In this document: positions 15,410-23,655 of the stretch, piece after piece
Numbering within the stretch: the stretch's first letter is position 1
Layout of the letters: every line of letters begins with the position of its first letter
Source: Paraburkholderia phenoliruptrix
Lineage (GTDB): Bacteria; Pseudomonadota; Gammaproteobacteria; Burkholderiales; Burkholderiaceae
Direction of reading: 5' to 3'
DNA: 43,989 nt
NCBI RefSeq assembly: GCF_902859825.1
Contig: NZ_CADIKB010000043.1
Coordinates: 1 to 43,989, forward strand
Translations under genes and position numbers: made by a program
The notes under the pieces: model-generated
Told to the model about the DNA's origin: nothing
The model's input: the letters and a program-made list of their open reading frames with translations, nothing else
The model's database searches: none

Positions 15410-15700
15410 ATGGCATATCAGATAGAGGAACGCGTGCTGTTCGGCGCGTTGATGATTTTTCTGATGTCGAGTTTTCCGGATCACCTGATCGTGATCGGTG
15501 GCTTACTCCTGGTTGGCGTGCTGGCGTTGGACGATTTCTCGCGGACGGCGTTTTTGCAAGCTATGCTGGATGACACGATCAGGCAGACTACCAGCGAGCC
15601 GGTGACCTACGTCATCGAGCCCGAATGCAGGTGCAAGTGGCTTGTTTGGCGGCAAGCGCAGTTCATGCGCACTGCTCCGCACAACGAGCGCCAGGGATGA
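15410..15700 (+). CDS. small membrane protein
   Basis: A 96-residue protein with an ATG at 15410, 127 bases after the HD-protein gene. Residues 8-40 are strongly hydrophobic (VLFGALMIFLMSSF and IVIGGLLLVGVLAL), giving one long or two short membrane segments. A soluble tail follows with a Cys pair (ECRCK). No family is recognised. No strong ribosome site precedes the start. It may be the tail gene of the topB/HD operon. Confidence 0.55.
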   Translation: MAYQIEERVLFGALMIFLMSSFPDHLIVIGGLLLVGVLALDDFSRTAFLQAMLDDTIRQTTSEPVTYVIEPECRCKWLVWRQAQFMRTAPHNERQG

Positions 15701-15729
15701 AGGAAATACCGTTCTTCATGGAGGCGGAT

Positions 15730-15912
15730 ATGACCGAGTTTCAACTGATCCTGTTACGAACCAAGATAGCCGAAGCTCTGCTGAAGTCCGAGGAGCTGAG
15801 ACAGTCCACCAGAATCAGAAGTCCAGTCGCGAAGGCGCATCATGAACGACTGGATGCCGTGCTTGAAGAGACCAAAGCGCTGCTGGGGAAGCTGACTGCC
15901 AGCGACATCTGA
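15730..15912 (+). CDS. small helical hypothetical protein
   Basis: A 60-residue, wholly helical and charged protein. The ATG at 15730 has a GGAGGCGG ribosome site, which supports this start over upstream in-frame codons. It begins 29 bases after the membrane-protein stop. Heptad-like spacing of Leu and Ala in the second half (RLDAVLEETKALLGKL) suggests a coiled coil or helical hairpin. No family is recognised. It converges with the leftward gene ending at 16015. Confidence 0.6.
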   Translation: MTEFQLILLRTKIAEALLKSEELRQSTRIRSPVAKAHHERLDAVLEETKALLGKLTASDI

Positions 15913-16014
15913 GACAGACTGGATCCTTGAATAGGCGTGGCAGCGAGATCAGACAACAGACGCCGCCGCCGGACCTGGAATCGAAAGTGCAGCTCGCGAC
16001 GCTGCATCTGAACG

Positions 16015-17322
16015 TCAAGCAGAACGGTCCGTGACTCCAAACATTCCCCTGAAATCGGGTCGCCAGAAAGGGCTCGGTTCGTTGTGGAAATAGTAGGAGA
16101 GGCCGCCATGGTCCATCTGGCCGTCGGCACGCCGTGTTAGCTCGTTCCGACTCAGGAACCCGACACCGACCACATGGGCGCGCCCGCTGCTGCCGAGAAA
16201 CTCGCTTACGGCGACGCGGGCGGCAGTTGGCGGCTGCGAAGGATCGGAATCCTGCTGCGCGATGCTCGCCAGTTGGTCTGCTTCGATCCCGTTGAATCCA
16301 AGCAGTACGATGCCCGGCCGCTGCGCAGTCAACTGGCGACGAGCGGCCACGCGCGCAGTATCAAAGACGGCAGACATCAGACTGTCGTCCTTCATGCTTT
16401 GCACGACCACAAGGATCGCGCCGACGTTACGTCGCCCCATCACCAGCGCGCCACGGTTGCGGGTACCGGTCACGCTGTCGACCACTGCACGCGCGGCAGG
16501 CGTGTCTGGCCGGATTTCCACGTCGCGCAGCCGCGCCATATCAAACGGCTCGATGCGTACCTGCACACCGTCGTCGAAGGTTGCAGAGCTGCCCGCGATA
16601 ACCTGGCTGTGAACGCGGCTGGCGAGTTCACGCTGGCCATCCCGGGCTGCGGGGAGCGCATCAGGCACTGTGACGATTACCACGAGGCCGGTGCGGATCT
16701 CTCCGGACAGGGGCGCCAGTTCGTGTCGCAGTTCCTCGTAGAAAGTCAGCGCGCCAGCGCGGTGAATCGTACGGCCCTTGTCATGCGAGACCGCCTTGCA
16801 TTCGACCTCGAGGCCGGACTCTCCGATGTCCTCAATGAGAAGGTCGAACGTTGCGCCCCGAACCGTCGGATGGTCAGGTTCGAGTTCCGGCCAACGCACC
16901 AGATTGCCGCGAAGCCCGAAGTGGGTGGCCACCATCATTTCAAGCTGGAACGCGCGCATATCCTCCGGATTCGACAACGTGCCGCGCACACGTCCAATCA
17001 ACGCTTTGCGCTGCGGCGCCGGCAGACCGTCCTGCAGCGAGAGGACTTGAGTCATGATGCCGAGCGCCGGCATCAGTCCGTGCTGCTCGACGTCTTCCGG
17101 ACGCAGATGTCCATATTTCTTCGAGAGTTCGCTGCATGTGTTGAGCTGGAAAGCGATTGCATTTTCGCTCGCATGATGCGCGCGCAGAAAGTCGTTGCGC
17201 TTCGAATGATCCTTCAGGAGCTTCACCCGGCGCAGCCAGTGCCGGTCCTCAATCACAGTGACGAACCGCTGGAAAAGGCGCGGCGCACTTGAGAGATAGA
17301 CGTCAGTTTCGAGAATCGGCAT
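16015..17322 (-). CDS. hypothetical protein with PD-(D/E)XK-like nuclease motif
   Basis: A 435-residue soluble protein. The motif set of a restriction-endonuclease-like fold is visible: Glu128 in a helix (FQLEMMVATHF), Asp160 at a strand end (RGATFD), and 'LEVECK' with Glu174-x-Lys176, followed by a helix that begins with basic residues. These fit E...D...ExK. The remainder (after ~residue 190) is alpha/beta with no named domain. Such proteins include restriction enzymes, Holliday-junction nucleases and defence nucleases, but also inactive relatives. The ATG at 17322 has a weak GGAA site. It is the most downstream leftward gene, separated by 182 bases from the regulator at 17505, with no clear terminator between. 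Confidence 0.6.
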   Translation of the reverse strand: MPILETDVYLSSAPRLFQRFVTVIEDRHWLRRVKLLKDHSKRNDFLRAHHASENAIAFQLNTCSELSKKYGHLRPEDVEQHGLMPALGIMTQVLSLQDGLPAPQRKALIGRVRGTLSNPEDMRAFQLEMMVATHFGLRGNLVRWPELEPDHPTVRGATFDLLIEDIGESGLEVECKAVSHDKGRTIHRAGALTFYEELRHELAPLSGEIRTGLVVIVTVPDALPAARDGQRELASRVHSQVIAGSSATFDDGVQVRIEPFDMARLRDVEIRPDTPAARAVVDSVTGTRNRGALVMGRRNVGAILVVVQSMKDDSLMSAVFDTARVAARRQLTAQRPGIVLLGFNGIEADQLASIAQQDSDPSQPPTAARVAVSEFLGSSGRAHVVGVGFLSRNELTRRADGQMDHGGLSYYFHNEPSPFWRPDFRGMFGVTDRSA

Positions 17323-17504
17323 GTATGTTCCGGTGCGGGGAAAGCGTTAGGTTACCCGAGCCCCAACGCCGCCCACCGATCGGCGACTGATGACAAATCC
17401 TATGTGCGCCGAACTCGGCTCCTCGACACTTTCGTTCCGCCGTGCAGATATGACCCGGTGATTTCCCCCATGCCAAACTGATGGCACGTTTCATCCGGTC
17501 AACC

Positions 17505-18731
17505 TCAGGCTGTGGCTTTCGCGCGCTTTTCGAGCTCGAGCACGTACCGGTGGATATGGACGAGCGTCTCGAGATCGACCGGTTTGCGATTCTGCTGCCA
17601 CCAGCGATACATCGTCGATTCGCTGACGCGTTGCCCGTCAGGCATGATCGCCGAGCAGCGCGCGGCGATCTCCCGCGCCGCTTTCTCCGGCACGTCCTTG
17701 ATGCGAAGACGCTTGCGCCAGTTCTGCATGATCGTCTGCATATCGTTCGTAATCAGGAAGCCGATATCCCGCTTTTTAAGCAGCTGCGCACGGAAGGCCT
17801 CCGCGCGTGCCAGCAGTGCCTGGGCCTGCTCGTGGCGATAAACATTGCCCGTCAGGAGGGCGGATACGACCGAGGTTGACGCCTCGAGTGCCTGCGCGAA
17901 ACTGCGGTTCGTCATCCCCAGTTCAAGCCGGATGTCGAGCAGCTGGCGGGCTACAGGCTCGAGCTCGCGCACTTCCGCTGATGCCTGCCCTTTCGTGCTG
18001 TCAAGCTGACGCTCGATCTCGCGCGCGAGCCCGTGGTCGGCGCTACGTGGTTTGCCTCGGGTCAGGTAAGGAGAAAGCTGCGTTTTCATGGAAGAGTCGC
18101 CAGTCGGTTTTCGCGCATTATAAGGGTCTATTTTATTGCGAGAACCGATCGGCCGACCGGCGCGCCGATAACCTGTATCGCTGCGGGGTATATCCTGTGG
18201 CCAGCCCAGCCTCTCGATTCTGGCCGCAAGCGCCCGTTTTGCAATGTACTGATCAAGGTTGATTTCGACGGCGCTGCCCTCGGCGATCAAGTTCATGCTG
18301 GCGTCATCGGCGATCCGGTCCATGGCGTCGCCCGTATCCTCGTTGCCACCATCCAGCAGAACCTCGCGTTGCGCGTTGCGCAGCGTGCGCGCGCAGTTCT
18401 CCGCGGTCGTGAAGACGAGCGAGTAGACATTGGCGGGGTCATCCAGGCCACCGATAAGTTTCTCCGTGAGGATGATCCAGGTATTCATGAGGAGGTCGTC
18501 GACGTCGCAGCTGTACACGTAAGCATGGCGCAGCGAGATCGCCCTCACACGCGGACAGGCGAGCCAGGCGCCGGCGAGCTCCGCCGATTCGCCGGTCCAC
18601 GCCAAACGCGGGAGTGTGTGCAGCGCCTGGTGAAGGAGGCCCGCCGGGCGCGCGCCGTTGCGACCGGTGTTCAGGGGGGCGTCGGGATCTGCGTTGCGAA
18701 ACAGGGGGCTGGACGTCGGGTGTTTAGTCAT
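17505..18731 (-). CDS. sigma-like / AT-hook / HTH regulator
   Basis: A 408-residue protein; the ATG at 18731 overlaps the preceding stop by eight bases (ATGACTAA). Residues ~65-122 resemble sigma-70 region 2 (VYSCDVDDLLMNTWIILTEK, then NCARTLRNAQRE). Residues ~188-200 (RRAGRPIGSRNK) match an AT-hook-like basic motif. Residues ~255-300 carry an XRE-like helix-turn-helix (LGMTNRSFAQALEASTSVVS). All three are DNA- or polymerase-contact elements, so I infer a regulator, perhaps of the tra operon. The join near residue 210 is AT-rich, with a TATAAT on the minus strand at 18117-18122 and an internal ATG at 18089, so a shorter HTH-only protein (194 residues) may also be made, or two genes may have fused. 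Confidence 0.5.
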   Translation of the reverse strand: MTKHPTSSPLFRNADPDAPLNTGRNGARPAGLLHQALHTLPRLAWTGESAELAGAWLACPRVRAISLRHAYVYSCDVDDLLMNTWIILTEKLIGGLDDPANVYSLVFTTAENCARTLRNAQREVLLDGGNEDTGDAMDRIADDASMNLIAEGSAVEINLDQYIAKRALAARIERLGWPQDIPRSDTGYRRAGRPIGSRNKIDPYNARKPTGDSSMKTQLSPYLTRGKPRSADHGLAREIERQLDSTKGQASAEVRELEPVARQLLDIRLELGMTNRSFAQALEASTSVVSALLTGNVYRHEQAQALLARAEAFRAQLLKKRDIGFLITNDMQTIMQNWRKRLRIKDVPEKAAREIAARCSAIMPDGQRVSESTMYRWWQQNRKPVDLETLVHIHRYVLELEKRAKATA

Positions 18732-19209
18732 GACTTGAAGCGTCGCAGGGGGTTGAGGACAACAGGGGCGTGGCATCCACGCAGAGGCGGCCGTCGTTCG
18801 ATTCGAGCCGCTCGAGATCACTGTCGAGCGCTTGCGCATAATGCAGAAGTGCGTCCCGTGCGATCACGTTCAGCGCGCGCGATGCGCTGCGAATGGCCCT
18901 GACACGCGCGAGCTCGTAATGCAAGTAACCGTGCTTTGCCGGCACGCTGCGCTCAATGCGCGCCGCAAGCTCGGCAACGGTCTCCGGCACGTCGACGTCG
19001 AGAATGACGTTGCCTGCCGTGTAGTGAATCATGCGCGGGACGCCGTAGACGGTCGCCCGTACGTATTCACTCATCGAGCGCAGGAAGTCGTCGATCTTGC
19101 GGCCCGTCGAACGGGTCACACCGTGACCGGACGAGAGAATGGCGTGTCGCATGGCGTGTCCACTGTGGCAGGTGGTTCCTGGGGGCTGCTGTGCTTGCAA
19201 AGCACTCAC
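18724..19209 (-). CDS. hypothetical protein
   Basis: A 161-residue protein. The GTG at 19209 overlaps the stop of the Sel1 gene as GTGA, the same coupling seen throughout this operon; an ATG at 19152 is the alternative. The core (about residues 45-130) mixes a strand-rich part (ATVYGVPRMIHYTAGNVILDV) with helices (ELAARIERSV, LNVIARDALLHYAQAL). No named domain is recognised. It overlaps the sigma-like regulator by eight bases, so the two are probably co-translated and may act together. Confidence 0.6.
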   Translation of the reverse strand: MSALQAQQPPGTTCHSGHAMRHAILSSGHGVTRSTGRKIDDFLRSMSEYVRATVYGVPRMIHYTAGNVILDVDVPETVAELAARIERSVPAKHGYLHYELARVRAIRSASRALNVIARDALLHYAQALDSDLERLESNDGRLCVDATPLLSSTPCDASSHD

Positions 19210-20162
19210 GATGGGACGTTACTGGTCCCGTAGGTTGGCTCGGTGTTCATCGGCGTCCTGTAGTCGACGCGCTCGGGCACGCGCGCGTGGTTTTGCATCC
19301 ACAGACGTGCACTTTGGCGCGCCGTATCCTGCTGGGTTGGGGTGAGACGGTCCATGGCTGCCCGCGCGGCCTTCTCGTACGCCGGATATCCCTCCATCGC
19401 AATGAGCAACCAGCGTGCTGCAGCGACCGGATTGCGCTCGATGAGCGAATTGGGACTCGATGTCTGCATGAGGGCGAGGGTGTACATCGCTTCGCGGCTC
19501 CAGAGATCAGCGGCGGCGTTCAGCTTCAGGTTGGCTTCAGCCTGATTGGCCGGCATACCGATTCCTCGCAGCAGGCACAGGCCCAGTTTGTACAGCGCGT
19601 ACGGTTCCTGACCGGCGGCCGCAGCCCTGTACCAGCGCGCAGCTTCCGGAAGGTCCCGTTGCACATCCATGTAGCCGCGCTCGTAGACATTGGCAAGGTT
19701 CATCGCCGCCGGAACGAAAGCGTGCTGATCGTCCCCAGCCGACGCCGTAAACCATTTGATTGCGATCGCCGGATCCGGAGGCACGCCGTCATCGCCGTAG
19801 AGGTAGATAAGTCCCATGTTGTAGCTGGCGAGGGTGTTGCCGGTGATCGCCGCATTGTCCGCAGCTGTGCGGCATGCGATCCGGTACGCCTTCATTGCAA
19901 TTGCGATGTCCTTGCCAGCACCGGGAGCCTTGCCGACGTGGTGCAGGAAGCCGAACTGGAACGCCGCCCAGCGATCGCCGTTGTTGCCGCGACGACGTAG
20001 CTCCTCGAACGCGGCGGTGCTTCCTGCCGCCGCAGCGCGGTAGAGGGTGTAGGCCCGCTTTTCACCGTTGTCGAAGAGGCTGAAAGGGGACACCTGCGCG
20101 TGTGCCGTGGCAGAGGCCGCACCCACCGCGAGGACCGCAACAATGGCGGCACGTCGTCGCAT
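19206..20162 (-). CDS. exported Sel1-like (TPR-type) repeat protein
   Basis: A 318-residue protein with a signal peptide (MRRRAAIVAVLAVGAASATAHA, cleavage after AHA near residue 22). The ATG at 20162 has a GGAGA ribosome site. After it come Sel1-type helical repeats recognisable by A-x2-G-x4-A-x3-L/F...G patterns: 'DRWAAFQFGFLHHVGKAPG', 'AAITGNTLASYNMGLIYLYG', 'AAMNLANVYERGY', 'PYALYKLGLCLLRGIG'. Sel1 repeats bind other proteins as scaffolds in the periplasm or envelope. Placed downstream of traU in the same operon, it may support assembly of the secretion channel. The role is inferred from location only. Confidence 0.85.
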   Translation of the reverse strand: MRRRAAIVAVLAVGAASATAHAQVSPFSLFDNGEKRAYTLYRAAAAGSTAAFEELRRRGNNGDRWAAFQFGFLHHVGKAPGAGKDIAIAMKAYRIACRTAADNAAITGNTLASYNMGLIYLYGDDGVPPDPAIAIKWFTASAGDDQHAFVPAAMNLANVYERGYMDVQRDLPEAARWYRAAAAGQEPYALYKLGLCLLRGIGMPANQAEANLKLNAAADLWSREAMYTLALMQTSSPNSLIERNPVAAARWLLIAMEGYPAYEKAARAAMDRLTPTQQDTARQSARLWMQNHARVPERVDYRTPMNTEPTYGTSNVPS

Positions 20163-20178
20163 ATTGACTGTCTCCGGG

Positions 20179-20766
20179 TTATTCGCTGCCACCACCGCCT
20201 CCATCACTCCCACCACCCCCATCACTGCCGCCCGAACCATCACTGCCGCCGGCGGGCCCATCACCTCCAGCACCGTCCGTCGGCGCGGCACAGAGCTGCG
20301 CCATACTTGGAAAGGCCTGCCTGGCTGCTTTCGGGTTGACTGCGCCACCGCTCGTGTAGGAGGCCGCGTAGGCCTGCATGGCCTGAATCCACGCAGGACA
20401 CGGAATGACGACAGAACCTGCTGGCAGCCCCATCGACGACAGGGCGTTGGCCGCGCGGACTGCGCCGTTCTGCATGGCCGTTGCCTGTTGCTCCGGCGTC
20501 CACGGTGAAGCACTCGATGCGTTGGTCATCCCCGTCCCCATTGCTGTCGACCCGCCGAGGGTGGACCGGGTGAGGCCGGTCGTGCCCGATGGCGTGGACC
20601 CTGCCGAAGAGACCAGTTGGCCCGCGCCCTGCACCGCCGAGGTGAGGGACCCAGCGGCACCGGCCGCAGCGAAAAAGCCGTCGGAAACCTGTGCGGTAGC
20701 GGCCTCCGGCGTCGCCGCCACCGGCAGTCCGGAAAGGAGAGTGACCCAGATGAGTTTTCTTTGCAT
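20179..20766 (-). CDS. exported protein with Gly/Ser/Asp-rich tail
   Basis: A 195-residue protein. The ATG at 20766 has a GGAG site six bases upstream and begins a signal peptide (MQRKLIWVTLLSGLPVAATPEAATA, cleaved near residue 26). The mature part is rich in Ala, Ser, Thr and Gly with few charged residues. Two Cys (in VVIPCPAW and AQLCAAP) could form a disulfide. The last ~30 residues are a repeat of Gly/Ser/Asp (SDGSGG, SDGGGG). No domain is recognised. It lies 16 bases before the Sel1 gene, and both are exported, so they may work together. Confidence 0.7.
   Translation of the reverse strand: MQRKLIWVTLLSGLPVAATPEAATAQVSDGFFAAAGAAGSLTSAVQGAGQLVSSAGSTPSGTTGLTRSTLGGSTAMGTGMTNASSASPWTPEQQATAMQNGAVRAANALSSMGLPAGSVVIPCPAWIQAMQAYAASYTSGGAVNPKAARQAFPSMAQLCAAPTDGAGGDGPAGGSDGSGGSDGGGGSDGGGGGSE
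20180..20265 (-). repeat. low-complexity Gly/Ser/Asp codon repeat
   Basis: The 3' end of the exported-protein gene repeats a unit coding for S-D-G-G-G-G with small changes (on the plus strand CCATCACTCCCACCACC and relatives). It is short and near-repetitive, so copy number could vary by slippage in steps that keep the frame. Confidence 0.55.
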
Positions 20767-20827
20767 ACGGACTCCGTTCTGTCTTTCCCATTGTTGGAGA
20801 CGCAGGTTGCGCCGTGCACGGCTTCGC

Positions 20828-21295
20828 TTACAGCGGCTCGCCGCCCCACGGGTCGCAGACTGTGGTTTCGCTTTCCTGGGCAATCAGGGTCTCGAGAATG
20901 CGTGTCCTCTCGTTGAGGGCCTCGTCACCCAGATCCACCGGCGCTTTGCCAGCCGGCAGTGCCACGTAGTTGCCAGCGCATACGCCTAGCGTCCTGAAAA
21001 CGTGATGCACAGGTGTAAAGCCGATCTGCCGGCTGGCAATTTCCGACACCTGCCGCGCCTGCGCACGTGCCACGACCTGGTGAAGGTCCTTTGCCCGCTG
21101 CACGAGATTCGCGACGTCCGGTGGCAGGAATTGCAGATATTCGACCGGCACCGCTGCAAGCTCACTGGTAATACCCCAGCTGATCATCGCCTCGATGTCC
21201 GCGTCAGCCAACGCCTCGAATCGCCCGACCCAGCGCTGCGGCAGCATGCGTGATAGCCAGCCCGTCAGACTGTGTGTTACGGCCTTCCAATCCAT
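20828..21295 (-). CDS. hypothetical protein of the tra operon
   Basis: A 155-residue protein with an ATG at 21295 behind an AGG-containing purine run, 39 bases after traU. It has a basic, aromatic N-terminus (LTGWLSRMLPQRW), a hydrophobic-helix middle and a central Pro-rich strand (AAVPVEYLQFLPPDV). Two Cys (GVCAGN, TTVCDPW) lie near the C-terminus. There is no clear signal peptide and I recognise no family. Its place between traU and two exported proteins suggests a transfer-accessory role. Confidence 0.65.
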   Translation of the reverse strand: MDWKAVTHSLTGWLSRMLPQRWVGRFEALADADIEAMISWGITSELAAVPVEYLQFLPPDVANLVQRAKDLHQVVARAQARQVSEIASRQIGFTPVHHVFRTLGVCAGNYVALPAGKAPVDLGDEALNERTRILETLIAQESETTVCDPWGGEPL

Positions 21296-21334
21296 ATTCG
21301 CCTCGCTTGAACACGGTTGCGTGACTTCACGTCC

Positions 21335-22489
21335 TCACAGTTCGCAGCAATCAACCCAACGCCACACGAGATACGCCTCGTCTTCGCCAGAGCCGGGAAC
21401 CTTGCGCCCGAGACCCCAGAGATATTCGGACGAGCCCACGCTGTGCGCGCAGCGATTTTCGAGAAACGAAGCCGGATTGATGGACCCTGCGTTGAGACCC
21501 GGATCGCCGTCGGTGGCGACCATCGGCCCAGCTTCGCTGACCGGGAAGAGCATGGTCATCTTGAATTCGCTTTTGTTCATCACCGGCATGGGCTGCGGGG
21601 AGCAGGCACCGTTGACCACGGCAGGGCCGACGGTGGTAACCCCGTACTTCGAATTGACTGCGCCATAGCGGGCCATTGCGTTCATGGTGAACATTGCCTT
21701 CGCCGCGACCAGCGACGAACCAGTCGTGACGCTCTTGTTGCCGAAGTTGCCGGTGAGTGGGTAGGTCGCGCCCCAGCAGCCCATCCACCAGAACATGGCG
21801 TCGCCCACTGGGCTCGAGATGTTGAGAAGACCCGAGGCCAATTGCGCCGCGCAGTCTAGCGGCGCGGCGATCATCGCCGCAGTCGTTTCAAAGACGGCCG
21901 ATTCAGGGAACAGGAGGTTCGAGAGGGCGGAGTCATCCCAGAAAGGCAGAAGCAGCGACGACATGTATGAGTCGTCCGTTGTACCCACGGCGGCACAATT
22001 GGTCCCGACAATACTCGCGAACATCGAGGCCAGCGGGAAGTCGTAGAGATTGAACTGACGGAACCCGCCCTCCGCATTTGAGCCGGTTTCTGCGGATCCG
22101 CCGCTGCCGCCGGTGCGACGCCCGGCGCCGAGCTCACTGCCGAGGTTCAGACCTCCCAGCATCGGCGAGCAACCGGGTGCCCGCGTGGTTTCGATGACGG
22201 AAATCGGTACCCACATGCCCTCGGGATAACCGGGGATGGGAATGTCGAACGGGCCGTCGCAATAGCAGACTGGGTCCCGGTACGCGTCGTAGGGAGCGTC
22301 GACGTCGGTAGGCGGAACCGCGTCGACGCCGGAGATCAGGAACGGGAAAATCGAGTCATAGCAGAAGTTCGTGTACAGGTCCGACGGTGACGCAACGTTA
22401 CAGCCCATGGCCACGCTCTGGGCTTGGGTATTGCCGGCACACAGGAAAAGCGGAACAGCGACGGTGAGAATGCGCAGCAGATGCTTCAC
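21335..22489 (-). CDS. traU: TraU, pilus-assembly protein
   Basis: A 384-residue TraU-family protein. The GTG start at 22489 has GGAGG ten bases upstream, inside the end of the preceding gene. A signal peptide (MKHLLRILTVAVPLFLCAGNTQA) precedes the Cys-rich mature protein. Diagnostic segments are 'DPVCYCDGPFDIPIPGYPEG' and 'WVPISVIETTRAPGCSPMLGG', followed by later Cys residues that would form disulfides in the periplasm. TraU is needed for DNA transfer and pilus assembly in F-type systems and interacts with TraW and TrbC. Length is slightly above that of F TraU (about 330), owing to a Gly/Ser insert near residue 125. Confidence 0.93.
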   Translation of the reverse strand: MKHLLRILTVAVPLFLCAGNTQAQSVAMGCNVASPSDLYTNFCYDSIFPFLISGVDAVPPTDVDAPYDAYRDPVCYCDGPFDIPIPGYPEGMWVPISVIETTRAPGCSPMLGGLNLGSELGAGRRTGGSGGSAETGSNAEGGFRQFNLYDFPLASMFASIVGTNCAAVGTTDDSYMSSLLLPFWDDSALSNLLFPESAVFETTAAMIAAPLDCAAQLASGLLNISSPVGDAMFWWMGCWGATYPLTGNFGNKSVTTGSSLVAAKAMFTMNAMARYGAVNSKYGVTTVGPAVVNGACSPQPMPVMNKSEFKMTMLFPVSEAGPMVATDGDPGLNAGSINPASFLENRCAHSVGSSEYLWGLGRKVPGSGEDEAYLVWRWVDCCEL

Positions 22490-22491
22490 GA

Positions 22492-23655
22492 TTACATGCC
22501 TCCTTCGACGCGCGGAGACAATGTCTGCACCACGAGTTTGCCGTCTTCGGCGGTCAACAGGCTCGGCGCTGCGCGCAGCTGAAAGCGTTTCACGATGATG
22601 CTATCGAGCAGCATGGGCTTGATGCCGGTCCCCTCTGTAAGGGACCGCACGCCCTCTTCGTCGTAGTGGGTGACGAAGAGCCGTCCTTGGGGGTACCGTT
22701 GCAACCACGTGTGCGCCATGACAATCTGGCGCTGGTCGGATGGATCCACGACGACAATTGCTGCGCCGGGCAGGCCGGCTTTGGTGAGCGGGTTGTAGCG
22801 AGTTCCCTTGGCGACGATGAGATTGCCTTTCTGGTCGCGGATATCCTGCGGGAACGTCACGCCCAGATCAACCGTGTAACGAGTGTCGCGCTCTGCTCGT
22901 GGCAGCGGCGTGCCGCGGTCCAACCGGTCCGTCATTGCTTTGGCAGCGCGATCTTGCCACGCGTGCCAGTTGTACCGTTGCATGCGGTCGCGGAACACCT
23001 CGGCGAGGTCCTTTTCCCGAACCGGCCAGGTCATGCCGACATTGCGCGATTTGACGCCGGCATCGATATCGCGGGTGGCCGATTCGATGGACAGGGCGCC
23101 GTCCACGCGATACCACTTGTGGTCTGCGATCGACTCATGCATGACGACGGGGACCTGCGTGACGTCCCAACGGGCAAAGGCCTGCGGCAGCACGGCGACG
23201 ACAGGTTGTGGCTCGCGAAGGTGATCCCTGAAACCAGAGACCGCCTTGATATGTTCTGCGGTCCTGTGTCCGTCGTTTGCCTCAAGGCCGCGCAGAAAAA
23301 ACACAACGTCGCGCTTCCCACGTGCTTCTTCAAGCATCGCAGAGAGCTCGCGGTCAGGCATCGACATTGAGATGAAAACGACGGTCTTCGCGCCTCGCAC
23401 CATCCGGGCAGCCGGATTGACGCCGTTGTCGTGAGAAGTCCGGCCACCGAAGACCCCTTGGGCGGCGAGGGCTCCCTTGCGGATCTGCTGGTTCTGCTGC
23501 CGCACGATCGAGAGGATGTCAGCCGATGGCGAGGCATTGGTCCCCAAGGCGGGCGGTGTTTCCGCTCGCGCGATTGGCTTGAGAAGGCAGGCGCTGCAGA
23601 GAAGCATAACGAACTGTCTAATCCAGCAGCATGTCTTTCGTGATGATCTGGTCAT
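22492..23655 (-). CDS. traW: TrbC-TraW fusion, periplasmic pilus-assembly protein
   Basis: A 387-residue exported protein. The start at 23655 has GGGGA about ten bases upstream and yields a signal peptide (basic n-region, FVMLLCSACLL core, ending ARA near residue 31). Residues ~85-195 match the F-type TrbC thioredoxin-like domain (TVVFISMSMPDRELSAML). Residues ~205-387 match TraW (REKDLAEVFRDRM, then 'AAIVVVDPSDQRQIVMAHTW' and 'YPQGRLFVTHYDEEGV'). In F these are separate proteins that act together with TraU. An alternative start is the ATG at 23607, just after the upstream stop. It overlaps the peptidase gene by 38 bases if 23655 is right. Confidence 0.88.
   Translation of the reverse strand: MTRSSRKTCCWIRQFVMLLCSACLLKPIARAETPPALGTNASPSADILSIVRQQNQQIRKGALAAQGVFGGRTSHDNGVNPAARMVRGAKTVVFISMSMPDRELSAMLEEARGKRDVVFFLRGLEANDGHRTAEHIKAVSGFRDHLREPQPVVAVLPQAFARWDVTQVPVVMHESIADHKWYRVDGALSIESATRDIDAGVKSRNVGMTWPVREKDLAEVFRDRMQRYNWHAWQDRAAKAMTDRLDRGTPLPRAERDTRYTVDLGVTFPQDIRDQKGNLIVAKGTRYNPLTKAGLPGAAIVVVDPSDQRQIVMAHTWLQRYPQGRLFVTHYDEEGVRSLTEGTGIKPMLLDSIIVKRFQLRAAPSLLTAEDGKLVVQTLSPRVEGGM

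Noticed and set aside
17470..17487. TGCCA/TGGCA hairpin between the regulator and the nuclease-like gene
   Set aside because: Five pairs and no T run; too weak to call a terminator.
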